A model generated the notes under the pieces. It made no database searches, was not told the origin of the DNA, and saw nothing but the letters and a program-made list of their open reading frames with translations. 64,000 bases of DNA from Acridotheres tristis (taxonomy: Eukaryota; Chordata; Aves; Passeriformes; Sturnidae): positions 85,690,922-85,754,921 of the forward strand of contig CM072886.1 of the NCBI GenBank assembly GCA_037013685.1, written 5' to 3'. Both the position numbers and the translations under genes were made by a program. Positions 54,342-64,000 of the stretch are shown here, in pieces. The first letter of the stretch is position 1. The number at the start of each line of letters is the position of its first letter.

Positions 54342-54432
54342 GTCAAAAAAAAAAAAAAACAACAACAACAAAAAACCAACAAACAACAACAACAAAAAAA
54401 ACCCTACAACAAAACCTCAAACAAAACCATGA
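54342..54432. repeat. Poly(A) then (CAA)n A/C-rich tract
   Basis: A 14-base A run followed by CAACAACAACAA-type words to about 54432. It is low complexity with no coding potential. Confidence 0.85.
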
Positions 54433-57049
54433 AAACCAAACTATGCTCAAGAAAAAGAAAATATTTCTTCACTGACACCTGGTATTCTGTTTTGCACATA
54501 GATGGTTGTCTTTAGTAATGAAAATGGCCAAATTTCTTATCAGGATTAGAGATGTCATTGTGAACTGTTTAGACATTTGGTCTCTGGCAATCTTTTGCTC
54601 AGGGAAAAAAAAAGTGAAAATCAGTACCTTACATACACAATCCCCCAGCAATTGTACTCCAGTTGTAGCAAAAGCAAGCATGAAAATACAGTTTTAGTGG
54701 CTTAAGTAGAAGGAGTCTGCTGATTCAAAGAGCAGAAAATGCTTCAGCACTCAAGAGACTAACTCCAGCTCTGAAGCAGGCTCATAAAGATATTACCATG
54801 AGACTTGGGGTTTATTCCTAAATAAATTCTTAGCAGAAGAATCACTGAGAAGGCTGTCCCTGCTTGATGGCTTGCTGCATATCCCCCTACATTACCAGGG
54901 CTATGACTAAGAGCAACCATAGAGCCACCTCAGTGGCTGAGGAGAAGCACTGCAGGAAGGCAATATGAGAGTAAATAGGGAAGCAGCCCCTTGCACCACT
55001 GCAGGGTGCAGTGGGAAGGACACAGCACTGGCAGAATCATAATAACCCTGCAAGCCTCTGCATCCTCCAGTCCATTGTGGTCAACCACTCCCAGGACTGT
55101 ACAGCCATATGCCTTAATCATTCCCCTATGAGGGCAAATGATTCTAAACAAATCCAGATCAGCAGATTAAGACTCCTGAGACAGCAGGACAGGTCATGCA
55201 AGAAGCTTGAGCAGAAACACAGGTGCCACAATGATTTGGTGGGGCTAACCATGCAGCAGGTAGGATGGGTTGTCTCTCAGTTCCTTGCCCTTTTTGTCCT
55301 CCTGTTCCACTAATGCTCACCATTTCCTTATAGCTTCAGCCTACATATGCTTCCCACTTCTTCCTCCAGTCTATTTGCAGCACACCTTCTCTTTTAGTTG
55401 TCTTTAAATTTGACTAATCCTTTCCTATCAGTGGTGAATCCTGAGACAGGTCCCCATTCCTGAAAAAGTAGCAACTATGAAGAGATGGGAAAGAAACCCT
55501 TGATAGCACAGGTGGCATATTCTGCCCCATTTCCCCACTCCTCTTCAGGCCTGTGTTTTTAAACTTTAAGCTCTGCAACAGAACCTTTATTTTATACTAT
55601 TACTGACTACATCTGTTCAGTGTTTTTGCAATCAGCCCCTGTTCTGAGGCAAACCCCAGTCCCAGCTTCAGTAGCAGGTGGTGATCATCTATCAGGTTTA
55701 GGCCATAAGCACTGACGTTCAATGAAAATATTTAATTCCTGCAAGTGTTATTATTAAACTTCATGTTCAAAGGTTTTAACAGTTATTAAAATATAATTTT
55801 TTGCAACAGCATGACAAAGCTTTGTGCTTCTAACGAGAATCCAAAAGTTCAAAGGAAGACTTGATCACATAAGCCTCTGTTTTTAAAAGGCTGATTGTGT
55901 TGCAAATATGACAGCCATGGGTTTGACAAACAGTAGTTAGGTCATCTTTCATTAGTCATTCTGACTAAGGCAGATTTTAGTAGAAATGCATTTGCATGCA
56001 CCCCTTGTCACCCTAAGTCAGGCAGGGCACACTAGAGAGAGATATAAGAAAAACAGAAGGACTGAATAAGGCACAAACCCAAAACATGTTTTAACAAGAG
56101 GGACCAAAGCCAATGTTTTTGGTGAATCTCATACCCCATATGGAGATGAGAAGTGAATATGGTTTGGGATTCAGGTTTTATCATTTGTCCTCGCTCATAA
56201 CACCTGTCTAGACAGGGCAGTTTTGTCATGAGTTGCTTGTTACAAGTCAGTACTGTCCACAGAAATTAACATGGGTGATAATGCAGAGTTGGGTTCAAAA
56301 TTATAGTCTTCATTTCATAACACATCCACCATGACTAGATTTGCAAATGCTTGCAGCATACAAATGCTTTTTGCTTTTAATGTAATGTATCCAGAAAATA
56401 TAAACACTTTCTATCTCTGACAGGGCTACAAGCTTTGTGAAGATATTTTACACTGAATTATTAATGTGGATTGGAGAGTCATAATCTTGCTGTTTGAGGC
56501 TTAGTGATACTGACTTTAAATGGCAAAATGGCTTTTTACAGTTACAAAATCCAAAACATTTCATATATACACATGCAGAAGTGCAAAGAAGATTTCTCTA
56601 CTGCATAGAAGATGCAACACATCCACGTACACGTTGTTTATAACCATGAAGCTTATAATTTATACCTGTTATCACAAGCTACCAAAAATCATTCCCAGCA
56701 GGTTAGCTTTAACACACTGGCAACTATGTAAAAAATTTAACTCTCTCTCTCTTTGAAATACCTTTACAGACTTAAAAATGTACCAGAATATGCAATAATG
56801 TTTCTCATACAACTTCCCATTCTTAAACTTTCCATTATCATTTGACTGTTCTGCTTGAAAGATTCAGAATTTTTGTGCAGACTAAAAACCAATATGAAAC
56901 AAATATATGATGAACTACTGTTACCAGTTGAGCTTCATTACTTTCAATATATTGCTTTATTTTTAGGGTATTCTCTGTGTCTGTTAGGTAATATATTTGA
57001 CATCTCTCTTCAAATACAGATTAAAGTATATTTGATGCTGTTGACCAAC

Positions 57050-57458
57050 TGTCAGAGTTTAACCCCAGCCAGAAACTAAACTTCAAACAGCAACTTGCTT
57101 CCTCCCTGCAGTGGGATGGGGGAGAGAATCAGAAGAAGAAAATCAAGAAAACTTGTAGGCTGAGATAAAGACAGTTTAACAGATCAAGCAAAAGCCATGT
57201 GCACAAGTTCACCAAAACAAGGAATGCATTCACTACTTCTCATGAGCAGGCAAGTGTTCAGCCATTTCCAGGAAAGCAGGGCTCCATCATGTTTGTGGCA
57301 ACTCAGGAAAACAAACTCCATCACTCTGAACATCCCCCACTTCTTCTGTCTCCCCCCTTCCTTATCTGCTAAACATGACATCAGCACAAATCTATGGGGC
57401 CAGATGGGAGGCACCCAAGGGATCCCAGGAGAGTTCAGCAAGCCACTTTCCATCATTT
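57050..57458 (+). mobile_element. ERVL-type solo LTR, 5' segment (split by later insertions)
   Basis: It begins TGTCAGAGTTTAACCCCAGC and continues with 'gtgggatgggggagagaatc', 'gttgagat'-like 'gctgagataaagacagttta', 'aaacaaggaatgcattcact', 'tgttcagccatttccaggaa' and 'agcagggctccatcatg'. This is the order of the common avian ERVL LTR. The 3' remainder of the same LTR lies at 58984-59119, in the same orientation, after intervening SINE and CR1 sequence. The right edge of this segment (57400-57458) is uncertain. No internal retroviral genes are present. Confidence 0.85.
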
Positions 57459-57592
57459 ACAGAATCACACCATAGTCTGAGTTGGAAGGCATGCAGAAGG
57501 ATCATCAACTCTTTAAGTGAATGGCCCATATGGGGATTGAACCCATGAACCCTGGCATTATTTACTAGCAGTCTTAGCTAACCAGGAAGGTC
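57459..57592 (-). mobile_element. tRNA-Ile-derived SINE with CR1-like tail (TguSINE1-like)
   Basis: On the minus strand the head reads CCTGGTTAGCT...GCTAGTAAATAATGCCAGGG, then TTCATGGGTTCAATCCCCAT and ATGGGCCA. This matches the outline of tRNA-Ile(AAU): a GGTTAGCT A-box region, an anticodon arm with AATAA, the GGTTCAATCCC B box and the 3' acceptor. It is followed by a CR1-type tail, 'gagttgatgatccttctgca', 'tgccttccaactcagac' and 'tgtgattctgt'. The D-arm is damaged. A tRNA-Ile head fused to a CR1 tail is the design described for passerine SINEs, which supports a passerine host. Confidence 0.8.
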
Positions 57593-57599
57593 CCAGGTG

Positions 57600-58983
57600 A
57601 CAGGAAGTTAACAAATGCAACACATATCTACAAGGGTTGGAAGGAGGATCCTGGGAATTACAGGCCTGCCAGCATCAGTTTGACCTCAGTGCCAGGGAAG
57701 GTCCTGGATCAGATCATCCTGAATGCCATCACATGCCACACACAGGACAATCAGGAGATCAGGCCCAGCCAGGGTAGGTTTGTAAAAGGCAGGTTAACTT
57801 GACGAATTAGATCTCTTATTTATGACAGGGTAACCTGACTAGAAGATTAGGGAAAGGCTGTGGGTGTTTTCTACCTCGGTTTTACTAAAGACTGTGACAT
57901 AATTTCCAACAGCATTCTCATGGAAAAACTGGTTATTGTGGCTTAGGCAGGTGCACTCCTCACTTGGTTAAAAAGCTGGATGGCCAGGTCTAGAGAGTGG
58001 TAGTGACTGGAGTTACATCCACCTGGTGCTGGTCACCAGTGGTTCTCCCCACTACTTGGACCAGTTCTGCTAATGTCTTTATCTGTGATCTGTGCAAGGG
58101 TATCATCAGTCTGCAGAGGACACCAGGCTGGGAAGGAGTATTGGTCTGCTGGAGTATGGGAAGGCTTTACAGAGGAATCTGGATAGACTGGATAACAGGC
58201 CAAGGACAACAGTATGAGGTTCAACAAGATGAAGTATTGGGTCCTGCACTTGGGTCACGATAACTCCATGCAGGGCTACAGGCTGGGGACAGAATGGCTG
58301 GAAAACAGCCCAGTGGAGAAGGACCTGGGAATGCTAGCTGATAACAGCTGAACATGATCCAACAGTGTGCCCAGGTGGCCAATAACACCAAAGGCATCCT
58401 GGCTTATATCAGAAATAGTGTGGCCAGTAGGACCAGATAAGTGACCATCCTGCTGTACTCAGCCATGGTCAACCCACATCTCAAATCTTGTGTTCAGTTT
58501 TGGGCCCCTCACTACAAGAATGACATTGAGGTGCTTGAGCATGTCCATAGAAAGGTAATGAAGCTGGTTAAGGGGCTGAAGCACAAGTTTTATGTGGAGC
58601 AGCTGAGGGGTCTGGGGTTGTTTAGCCTGGGAAAAAGGAGGCTCAAGAGGGATGTTGCACAACTGCCTGAAAGGAGGGCGTGGACTGGTGGGAGTTGGTC
58701 TCTTGTCCCAGATAACAAGTGACAGGACAAGAGGAATTCGCCTCAAGTTGCACCAGGGAAGGTTTAGACTGGATATTAGGAAAAATTTCTTCAATAAGAG
58801 ATTATCCAATACTGAAACAGGCTGCCCAGGCAAGTGATGGAATGACCATCCCTGGAGGTATTACAAAGACAAAGTGTAGATGTGGCACTGAGGGACATGG
58901 GTCAGTGGTGGATTAGGCAGTGCTGGGTTTACAGTTTGGTTAATGGTCTTGAAGGTCTTTTCCAAACTAAGTGATACTATGAT
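57600..58983 (+). mobile_element. CR1 LINE, 1.4 kb, with broken ORF2 C-terminal part and 3' end
   Basis: It starts in the reverse-transcriptase coding part ('gggaattacaggcctgccag', 'cagatcatcctgaatgccat', 'aggcccagccagggtaggtt') and runs through a C-terminal segment. Translated pieces there include [18 protein letters not shown] and [15 protein letters not shown], then DRTRG.RLKLHQGRFRLDIRK in another frame. It ends 'tcttttccaaactaagtgat' 'actatgata'. Frameshifts and stops break the coding sequence, so it is inactive. It is the longest mobile element in the window and lies inside the ERVL LTR. Confidence 0.93.
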
Positions 58984-59119
58984 ACAGCATAAGAAATCCT
59001 CAGCAGTAACAAAAACATCTCTGTTATCAACACTGTTTTCAGGACAAATCCAAAATATAACTCCATACTAGCTACTATGAGAAAAATTATTTTAATCCCA
59101 GCCAAAACCAATTTTGACA
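58984..59119 (+). mobile_element. ERVL-type solo LTR, 3' segment
   Basis: It resumes with 'cagcataagaaatcctcagc' 'agtaacaaaaacatctctgt' 'tatcaacactgttttcagga' and 'caaatccaaaatataactcc', then 'tactagctactatgagaaaa' and 'tcccagccaaaacca'. This is the 3' part of the same avian LTR whose start is at 57050. The terminal CA is taken at about 59119. Short target duplications could not be confirmed. Confidence 0.85.
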
Positions 59120-59976
59120 CTTCTGGCGGCACACTGAGACATTGTGAATAGTGGCTTTGATGACAAATTTTTGCTATACAGAATATTCCTCATAAAAATA
59201 CTCATTTTCAAAGAGAAGAGCTTTCATTTCAAAGATGCCTTTGCTCTTCATTTCTGAAGTGCAAATGGGTGGTGGGAAAAATGAAGACTACTCTTGTTAA
59301 TTTAAAAGAATCCTATTCTTAATGAATTTTGACAGTCTTTTTTATGCTTGCAGGTGGTTTTTAAGCTATAGCAGATAGTTCACTAAGTAAAATACCCTTT
59401 GTACAGATCTAGTGGTTTGGGTTTTTTTTTCTTGAAAATGTTGGAAACACATAGTAAGAAGATATTGCCTCCAGTTTGGGACTAGGAGCTTTAATTAAGT
59501 AATTATTGTTGGTCTTTTGTCATTTGGGTCTTCTCCAAAGTGATCCTTACTAGCTAGCAATTAAAAAATAATAATAACTTTTTAAAAAATTTAAAAAAAA
59601 AAAAACAATCTTCTATTTGACGGCATCTCAACTACCTAAAATTCTTCTATACTAAATTATGAGAAGCACTGCAGACATCAGTCATAGCTTTAGAAATATT
59701 GCTTAGGAGTCATATTTTATGTAAGAGAGTAATGTATGCCATCAGTAATGATCAGGAAGTTAGATGTGATACAATGACCAGTAGCCATTGACAGGTTTTC
59801 ACACAGATTCCTATAAGCAATCTATTAGCTAAAATTGAACTGGGAGAAGGAAACCATCATATTAGCATGCATCTATGATTCTGCAGCAGGGTGAAATTAA
59901 TCCCACTAGAGAAGGGGGAGGCCCCTGGGTTTGACAAAGTAATGATGAGACCAGAAAAAGGAAGGTCTTGGGTTGC
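59120..59976. other. AT-rich intergenic DNA, nothing recognised
   Basis: Between the two LTRs. It contains a T-run at 59423-59430 and an A-rich run at 59580-59606. No open frame or element was recognised. Confidence 0.7.
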
Positions 59977-60290
59977 TGTTGTGGCTTAACCCAGCAGGCA
60001 GCTGAGCACCATGCAGATGTTTGCTCAGTCCTCACCATGTGGGATGGGGGAGAGAATCAGGGAAAGAAATTAAAGTTTGTGGGTTGAGATACAGATATTT
60101 TCATGGGACAGAAAAGTAAAATTATAATTATTATAAAAGAATGTACAAAACAAGTAATGCAAAATCAGTTGCTTACCACTCCCTGACCAATGCACAGCTA
60201 GTCCCTGAGGAGGGGACTGCCACCACCCGCAGGCCAATCTCTCCCAGTTTTATTGCTGACCATGACGCTGTATAGAATGGAACAACAACT
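59977..60290 (+). mobile_element. Second ERV LTR fragment (5' part)
   Basis: It begins TGTTGTGGCTTAACCCAGCA and shows 'gtgggatgggggagagaatc', 'gtgggttgagatacagatat', 'acaagtaatgcaaaatcagt', 'gcttaccactccctgaccaa' and 'tgctgaccatgacgctgtat'. This is a related but different avian LTR subtype from the 57-kb copy, with an ATAATTATTATAA-rich insert. The 3' part with the usual CA end was not found, so it is a truncated solo LTR. The right edge is approximate. Confidence 0.8.
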
Positions 60291-60929
60291 CATTTACTGC
60301 TGGCACAAAAGTTTAAGTCCCTGGGCATTTCAACACAAAGCAGTGCAGCATCTCAGGTATCTGTCACTTAGAAGCAGTCATCCCCAAATACCTCTGTTTC
60401 CTCTAACCTGTGAGCAGACTTAAGGAATGAGCCACAGAAATCAATGTATCAGGAAGCAATATAAACTAATAGAAACAAAACAAAGACAAATAAGCTTATG
60501 AGGAAGTACATTCTGTTCAGATAGTCGGTTTGTCTCAAGTCTGGCTGAAAATAAACTGCTTCCTGCAGCTAGTATTATGAATAAGTGCACTGACAAGTGG
60601 TAAGTCCTTAGTTGGTGCTTATAGGATTGCATAACTGTGTCCAAATCCCTAATTCAAAAGAGGAACTTGAAATCCTACTGCACAAGGATCTTATTAACAC
60701 TGAGTTCATGGGGACTTCTGCAGTATAGGTTCCCTTAGTGCTTATAGTCTGTTGCTGGAGTACATGCAACAAAAAATGTTTAGTCTCAGTGGACTGTATC
60801 CAACCTGATCAATCTGACTCTGGAGTATTGTGTGTCCTGAACCTTCTTCCCACTCTGTATTCACTATCAAACACATTTTAATTTAGTCCATTGTATTTCT
60901 GGATAAAAAAAGGACTGTACCATTTCAAT
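60291..60929. other. Intergenic DNA, nothing recognised
   Basis: Between the truncated LTR and a CR1. Only short frames are present. Some of the left part may still belong to the LTR. Confidence 0.6.
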
Positions 60930-61125
60930 GAATCCCAGAATTGTTTGGGTTGGAAGGGACCTTTAAAGCTCATTTTGTCCTCATCTTGAATCAGTCATCT
61001 GTCAACCAGATCAGAGCTCCAAACAACCTGGCATTGGATGGTTCCAGGAATGGGGCATCTACCACCTCTCTGAGCAACCTGCTCCAATGTTCTACCACTC
61101 TCATTTATAACAAAAGAGCTGCCTC
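60930..61125 (-). mobile_element. CR1 LINE 3' end fragment
   Basis: The plus strand reads 'aatcccagaattgtttgggt' 'tggaagggacctttaaagct' 'catttt', then 'ccaaacaacctggcattgga' , 'ccaggaatggggcatctacc' and 'gagcaacctgctccaatgtt', an inverted CR1 3' end. It is 5'-truncated and diverged. Confidence 0.9.
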
Positions 61126-62182
61126 CCAACACCACTGGTATCAGTGAGGGGCCCTCGAAGCACTTTCTTGGACTCTAAAAGACTTCAGAGTTTGACTCAA
61201 GTCTGTGGTTTGTAATATTCAAGAACTACATCGCCTAGCCAAAGAAAGGAATGATCGCTTTATGTTGAGTCTAAAAAGCTGATAATGGAGTTGAAATTAA
61301 ATTGCTGAACAATGAAACTTGTGCCAATTTACAAGTTAGAGTTTGGATTCAGTTGTGCTGCAGCAACACTTCAAATCTTAAATTTCAAGCTATACCCTTG
61401 AAAAGTTTTCACTTAAATTTTTTATGCTTAGCTTTATAAAAAATTAAGAGCGAGAGTTTTCCTGCAATTAAGAAATACTCCATATACTTTTAGGAGGAGC
61501 TGCATGTTTTAAAATGTTGGAAGGTAGCATTCTGTAATTGGAGTTGACATTTGGCCAAGTGAACATGCACACTTGACCCTGCCAGCGTGTCCCTCATCTT
61601 GCACATGGAGACATCTTCTACAGCATCTGACTGGCAGGCAGCAGCCCTAAGTCAGCTCTCCAGCTTGCTGAAATAAGTCAGAGGAGCAGAAATAGTCAGA
61701 ATTTATAGTGCACAACAAAGAATCAGGGGATTTGTGAAAAGGAAGTGAAAAAGGAATGATTGCTGGCTTTTGTCATAGAAATTCATAGAAAATACTAACA
61801 ACATAAGGAAATGAGAATTTTGCATAAAAGTAAAAGGGCAGGTGAAGCACAAAACATGCACCCTTTCAAACAACAGAGACACCTACTGCCAGCTGTCATG
61901 TAACAAAAAGGAGTTAATGTTACACCTTGACAGGCAGGTCTGAGAAATTTGTTATGCTCAAAGTGCTCAGGTTTGGGGTTGGTATATTTTTGGTCTTTAC
62001 AAGGCCTCTTAGGCAGTAGCAGTTGAAGAAATTGAGGGAAAGGGAAGCTCTGTAAATAAGACAAAAAGGGGAAGTGGATGTATAGATATGATGAATACAA
62101 ATGTAAATCTATCACCCACCGCAACAAGAAGTTACTTCTGGAATTTCTCTTGAAATGGCCGAGAGTATCTCAGCTTTTCCAT

Positions 62183-62206
62183 AGCTAACCAAAACCGTGG
62201 TTAGCT
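62183..62206. repeat. Inverted repeat, 8-bp arms with 8-bp loop
   Basis: AGCTAACC - AAAACCGT - GGTTAGCT. The arms are perfect. No role is assigned. Confidence 0.75.
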
Positions 62207-63592
62207 GAATCTCTGTGTGCTGGCATTCTTGGTGTATTTGCTGCGTGGGTCTGGCAGCAGTGCTCTCACAGCCTTTTGCTGACGTCTAAAGTTCACAGTT
62301 TCTAAGAATCAGAGATTCTTGAATTTATAATGAGAAGTTACTGTCACTTGGGAAAAATGTTGCCATACAGCTCCAAATTTTTCAGCAGCCAAGTCATCCA
62401 AAGTAACCCTGTGTAGATCCTGTGAGTTCTTCAGTCAGAAGTCTGTGGCCAGGTAGTGACTGGAAAGAAAATCTTTGCTCAATGAAATGCAACCAAGGCT
62501 TTTCGGTTGCATTTTATGTTCTAAGAATTTCTTGATAGCAGCAACTGAAGAGTAGTCAATATTAACAAAAGCATTGATATGCAACTGCCTGCACCTAATC
62601 AGAGCTAACACCATGCAAATCCTATAAATTTTTGCAAGTCACATTTTTGTTCCTTAAAACTTCATGTATATAAAGAAAAAGTCACTTGTCCACATCCCAG
62701 TTTTACTGTGGTTAATAAAAAGAAATACCAACTTGCAGCAAGAGAGACAGCACTACGCCAGTGTTCGTAAAAATGTTGTTGGCAAAATAAATAATTTATT
62801 TGCAATAATATATACTTAACATTTTTGTCTCAGTGTACATATCCAAAAATTGAAGAAAATAATGTGCAGAGTGGCACATTCTTATTATGAACAGTTTAAA
62901 ACATTACACAAAGAGATAAGTAAAATTTTTAAATGGAGACCAAGACCTGTCTGAGATTTTGAAATTCCAGGATCAGTTTACTCTTTGGTAATTTCATTAT
63001 CAAAGAGTACTTTGGTAATAACAAAATAAAAGCTTGAGATCCCTACATCATGAAAATTTTAACACATTTCAAGAGTCAGAGACAACTTCATGGTAGTAAT
63101 TGATGAAGTCAGCCTCTCTCGTCAATTCACATACTTTCTCCCTTTCTACTCAGGAGAGAGAGATAGTTGCTCTTGTCTTAGGGATAGAGAAGAAAATCTC
63201 TTTCTTGCTGTTAGAATTTGAAAAGTGAAATTCTTGAAATTTCTTCTAACAACACTTTGAAAAATTATTAAAGACTCCAAACCTGTCATTCCAGGTTGCA
63301 TAAACCCTTCTAGACCTATGGCTAACAAATATTACACCTCTAATATTTATATTTTATTATTTTATATTACATAATAAAGTAATTCATACTAATAATACTT
63401 TGGCTTACATAGTGCATCTCAACTGAAGTTTTTAAAACAGTCCACAAAACTTAACGTTCATAAGGTATTTAAAGCCTCAGTACTCCACAGTGTAAATCAG
63501 CCCTACTATGAGGCAAAAAGAACAGCAGGGGTAAAATTCTAAATTATTTCAAAATATTTCTGATTTAGTTTCCTTGTGCTTTTCTGTGGAGC

Positions 63593-63608
63593 ATATATAT
63601 ATATATAA
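63593..63608. repeat. (TA)n microsatellite
   Basis: About eight alternating AT units; likely polymorphic in length. Confidence 0.85.
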
Positions 63609-64000
63609 CTGATCTTTCTCGAGGGCCAAACAGTGTTGTGGTCAATAAGATCATGATTTTTGTTCCTACTCCTTTTCAGACAGAAAAGCCATGAGGTATG
63701 GCTGAGATACCATTGTAAATTACCAAGCTGCCTTTGAGTTGATCAGATAGAATGATTTAGACACCACCACAAACACAGACCTGCAGTATAAATTTTCCCT
63801 TTTCAGTCCTATACTTTGACCAGTAGATCACATTTGTGCTCCCTGAAGCCTGATGCCTTCAGCATTTTCACAGCTGTTGTGTAAAATATAGTAACCAGGA
63901 CCACTTGTAGCACAGGAAGAAATGAAGTATTGCTACATGTATACCTCAAAGATGTGTATATTATTCTCTTTTAGGATAATCTTTCACAACATAGCTAGTG

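Larger units (their letters stand above)
51801..57049. other. MOCOS upstream intergenic DNA
   Basis: AT-rich sequence with homopolymer and A/C-rich runs at 52609-52655 and 54342-54432. A GC-richer patch at about 54850-55320 has short frames only. No exon of ELP2, which lies upstream of MOCOS in mammals, was recognised, and neither was any clear transposable element. Confidence 0.6.
61126..64000. other. Right-end intergenic DNA
   Basis: AT-rich, with a (TA)n run at 63593-63608 and an inverted repeat at 62183-62206. A minus-strand stretch at about 62110-62614 reads protein-like but has four in-frame stops. No neighbouring gene exon was recognised. Confidence 0.6.

Noticed and set aside
57500..57592. 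tRNA-Ile-like sequence on the minus strand
   Set aside because: The D-arm is shortened and the sequence runs straight into a CR1-like tail, so it is the head of a SINE and not a working tRNA gene.
58441..58722. 93-codon plus-strand frame with [18 protein letters not shown]
   Set aside because: It is a fragment of CR1 ORF2 inside the 57600-58983 element, not a gene.
1..64000. CRISPR arrays, bacterial operons, phage or plasmid modules
   Set aside because: Nothing in the sequence fits: no regularly spaced repeats, no dense coding and no prokaryotic-style genes. All context is vertebrate intron and intergenic DNA.

Overview
This is a stretch of vertebrate nuclear DNA, almost certainly from a bird and probably a passerine. 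Most of it is AT-rich, intron-like sequence. It carries several CR1 retrotransposon 3' ends with the avian '...attctatgattctatgat' terminal repeat, avian ERVL-type solo LTRs starting TGT..., and a decayed SINE built from a tRNA-Ile-like head and a CR1-like tail, a design known from passerines (TguSINE1). There is no bacterial-style gene packing, no CRISPR array and no operon.

One gene can be recognised: the 5' end of MOCOS (molybdenum cofactor sulfurase), on the minus strand. Exon 1 (51216-51339) lies in a strong CpG island at about 51020-51800. Exon 2 (25290-25379) and exon 3 (22686-22752) follow to the left, with consensus splice sites and matching phases (1, 1, 2). Together they encode the first 93 residues plus two bases of the next codon: a short N-terminal leader and the start of the pyridoxal-phosphate-dependent, NifS-like domain (YLDHAG...[12 protein letters not shown]). 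Intron 1 is 25.8 kb, intron 2 is 2.5 kb, and intron 3 runs off the left edge after more than 22.6 kb. The rest of the enzyme, including the PLP lysine and the MOSC region, lies outside the window.

Layout from left to right: 1-22685 is intron 3, with three CR1 remnants, A/C-rich and AT-rich simple repeats and one candidate conserved block near 20.6 kb. 22753-25289 is intron 2, which looks plain. 25380-51215 is intron 1. It holds a GC-richer block with the longest open frame of the window (289 codons, unrecognised), CR1 copies at 29.5, 42.1 and 48.7 kb, a 200-bp A/C-rich tract at 39 kb, an 11-bp minisatellite at 41.4 kb and an ATTA-rich block with a perfect inverted repeat at 43.3 kb. 51020-51800 is the promoter and CpG island. 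From 51.8 to 64 kb is upstream intergenic DNA, dominated by a nested repeat at 57.05-59.12 kb (an ERVL LTR split by a CR1 and a SINE), a second LTR at 60 kb and a CR1 at 60.9 kb. No exon of a neighbouring gene was recognised there.

MOCOS converts the oxo form of the molybdenum cofactor to the sulfido form needed by xanthine dehydrogenase and aldehyde oxidase. In birds this supports uric acid formation, the main route of nitrogen excretion. I see no sign of an undescribed molecular system. The points worth a second look are the unexplained 289-codon frame, two or three candidate conserved noncoding blocks, a G-quadruplex-type motif just inside intron 1, the long open frame upstream of the MOCOS start and the nested repeat.
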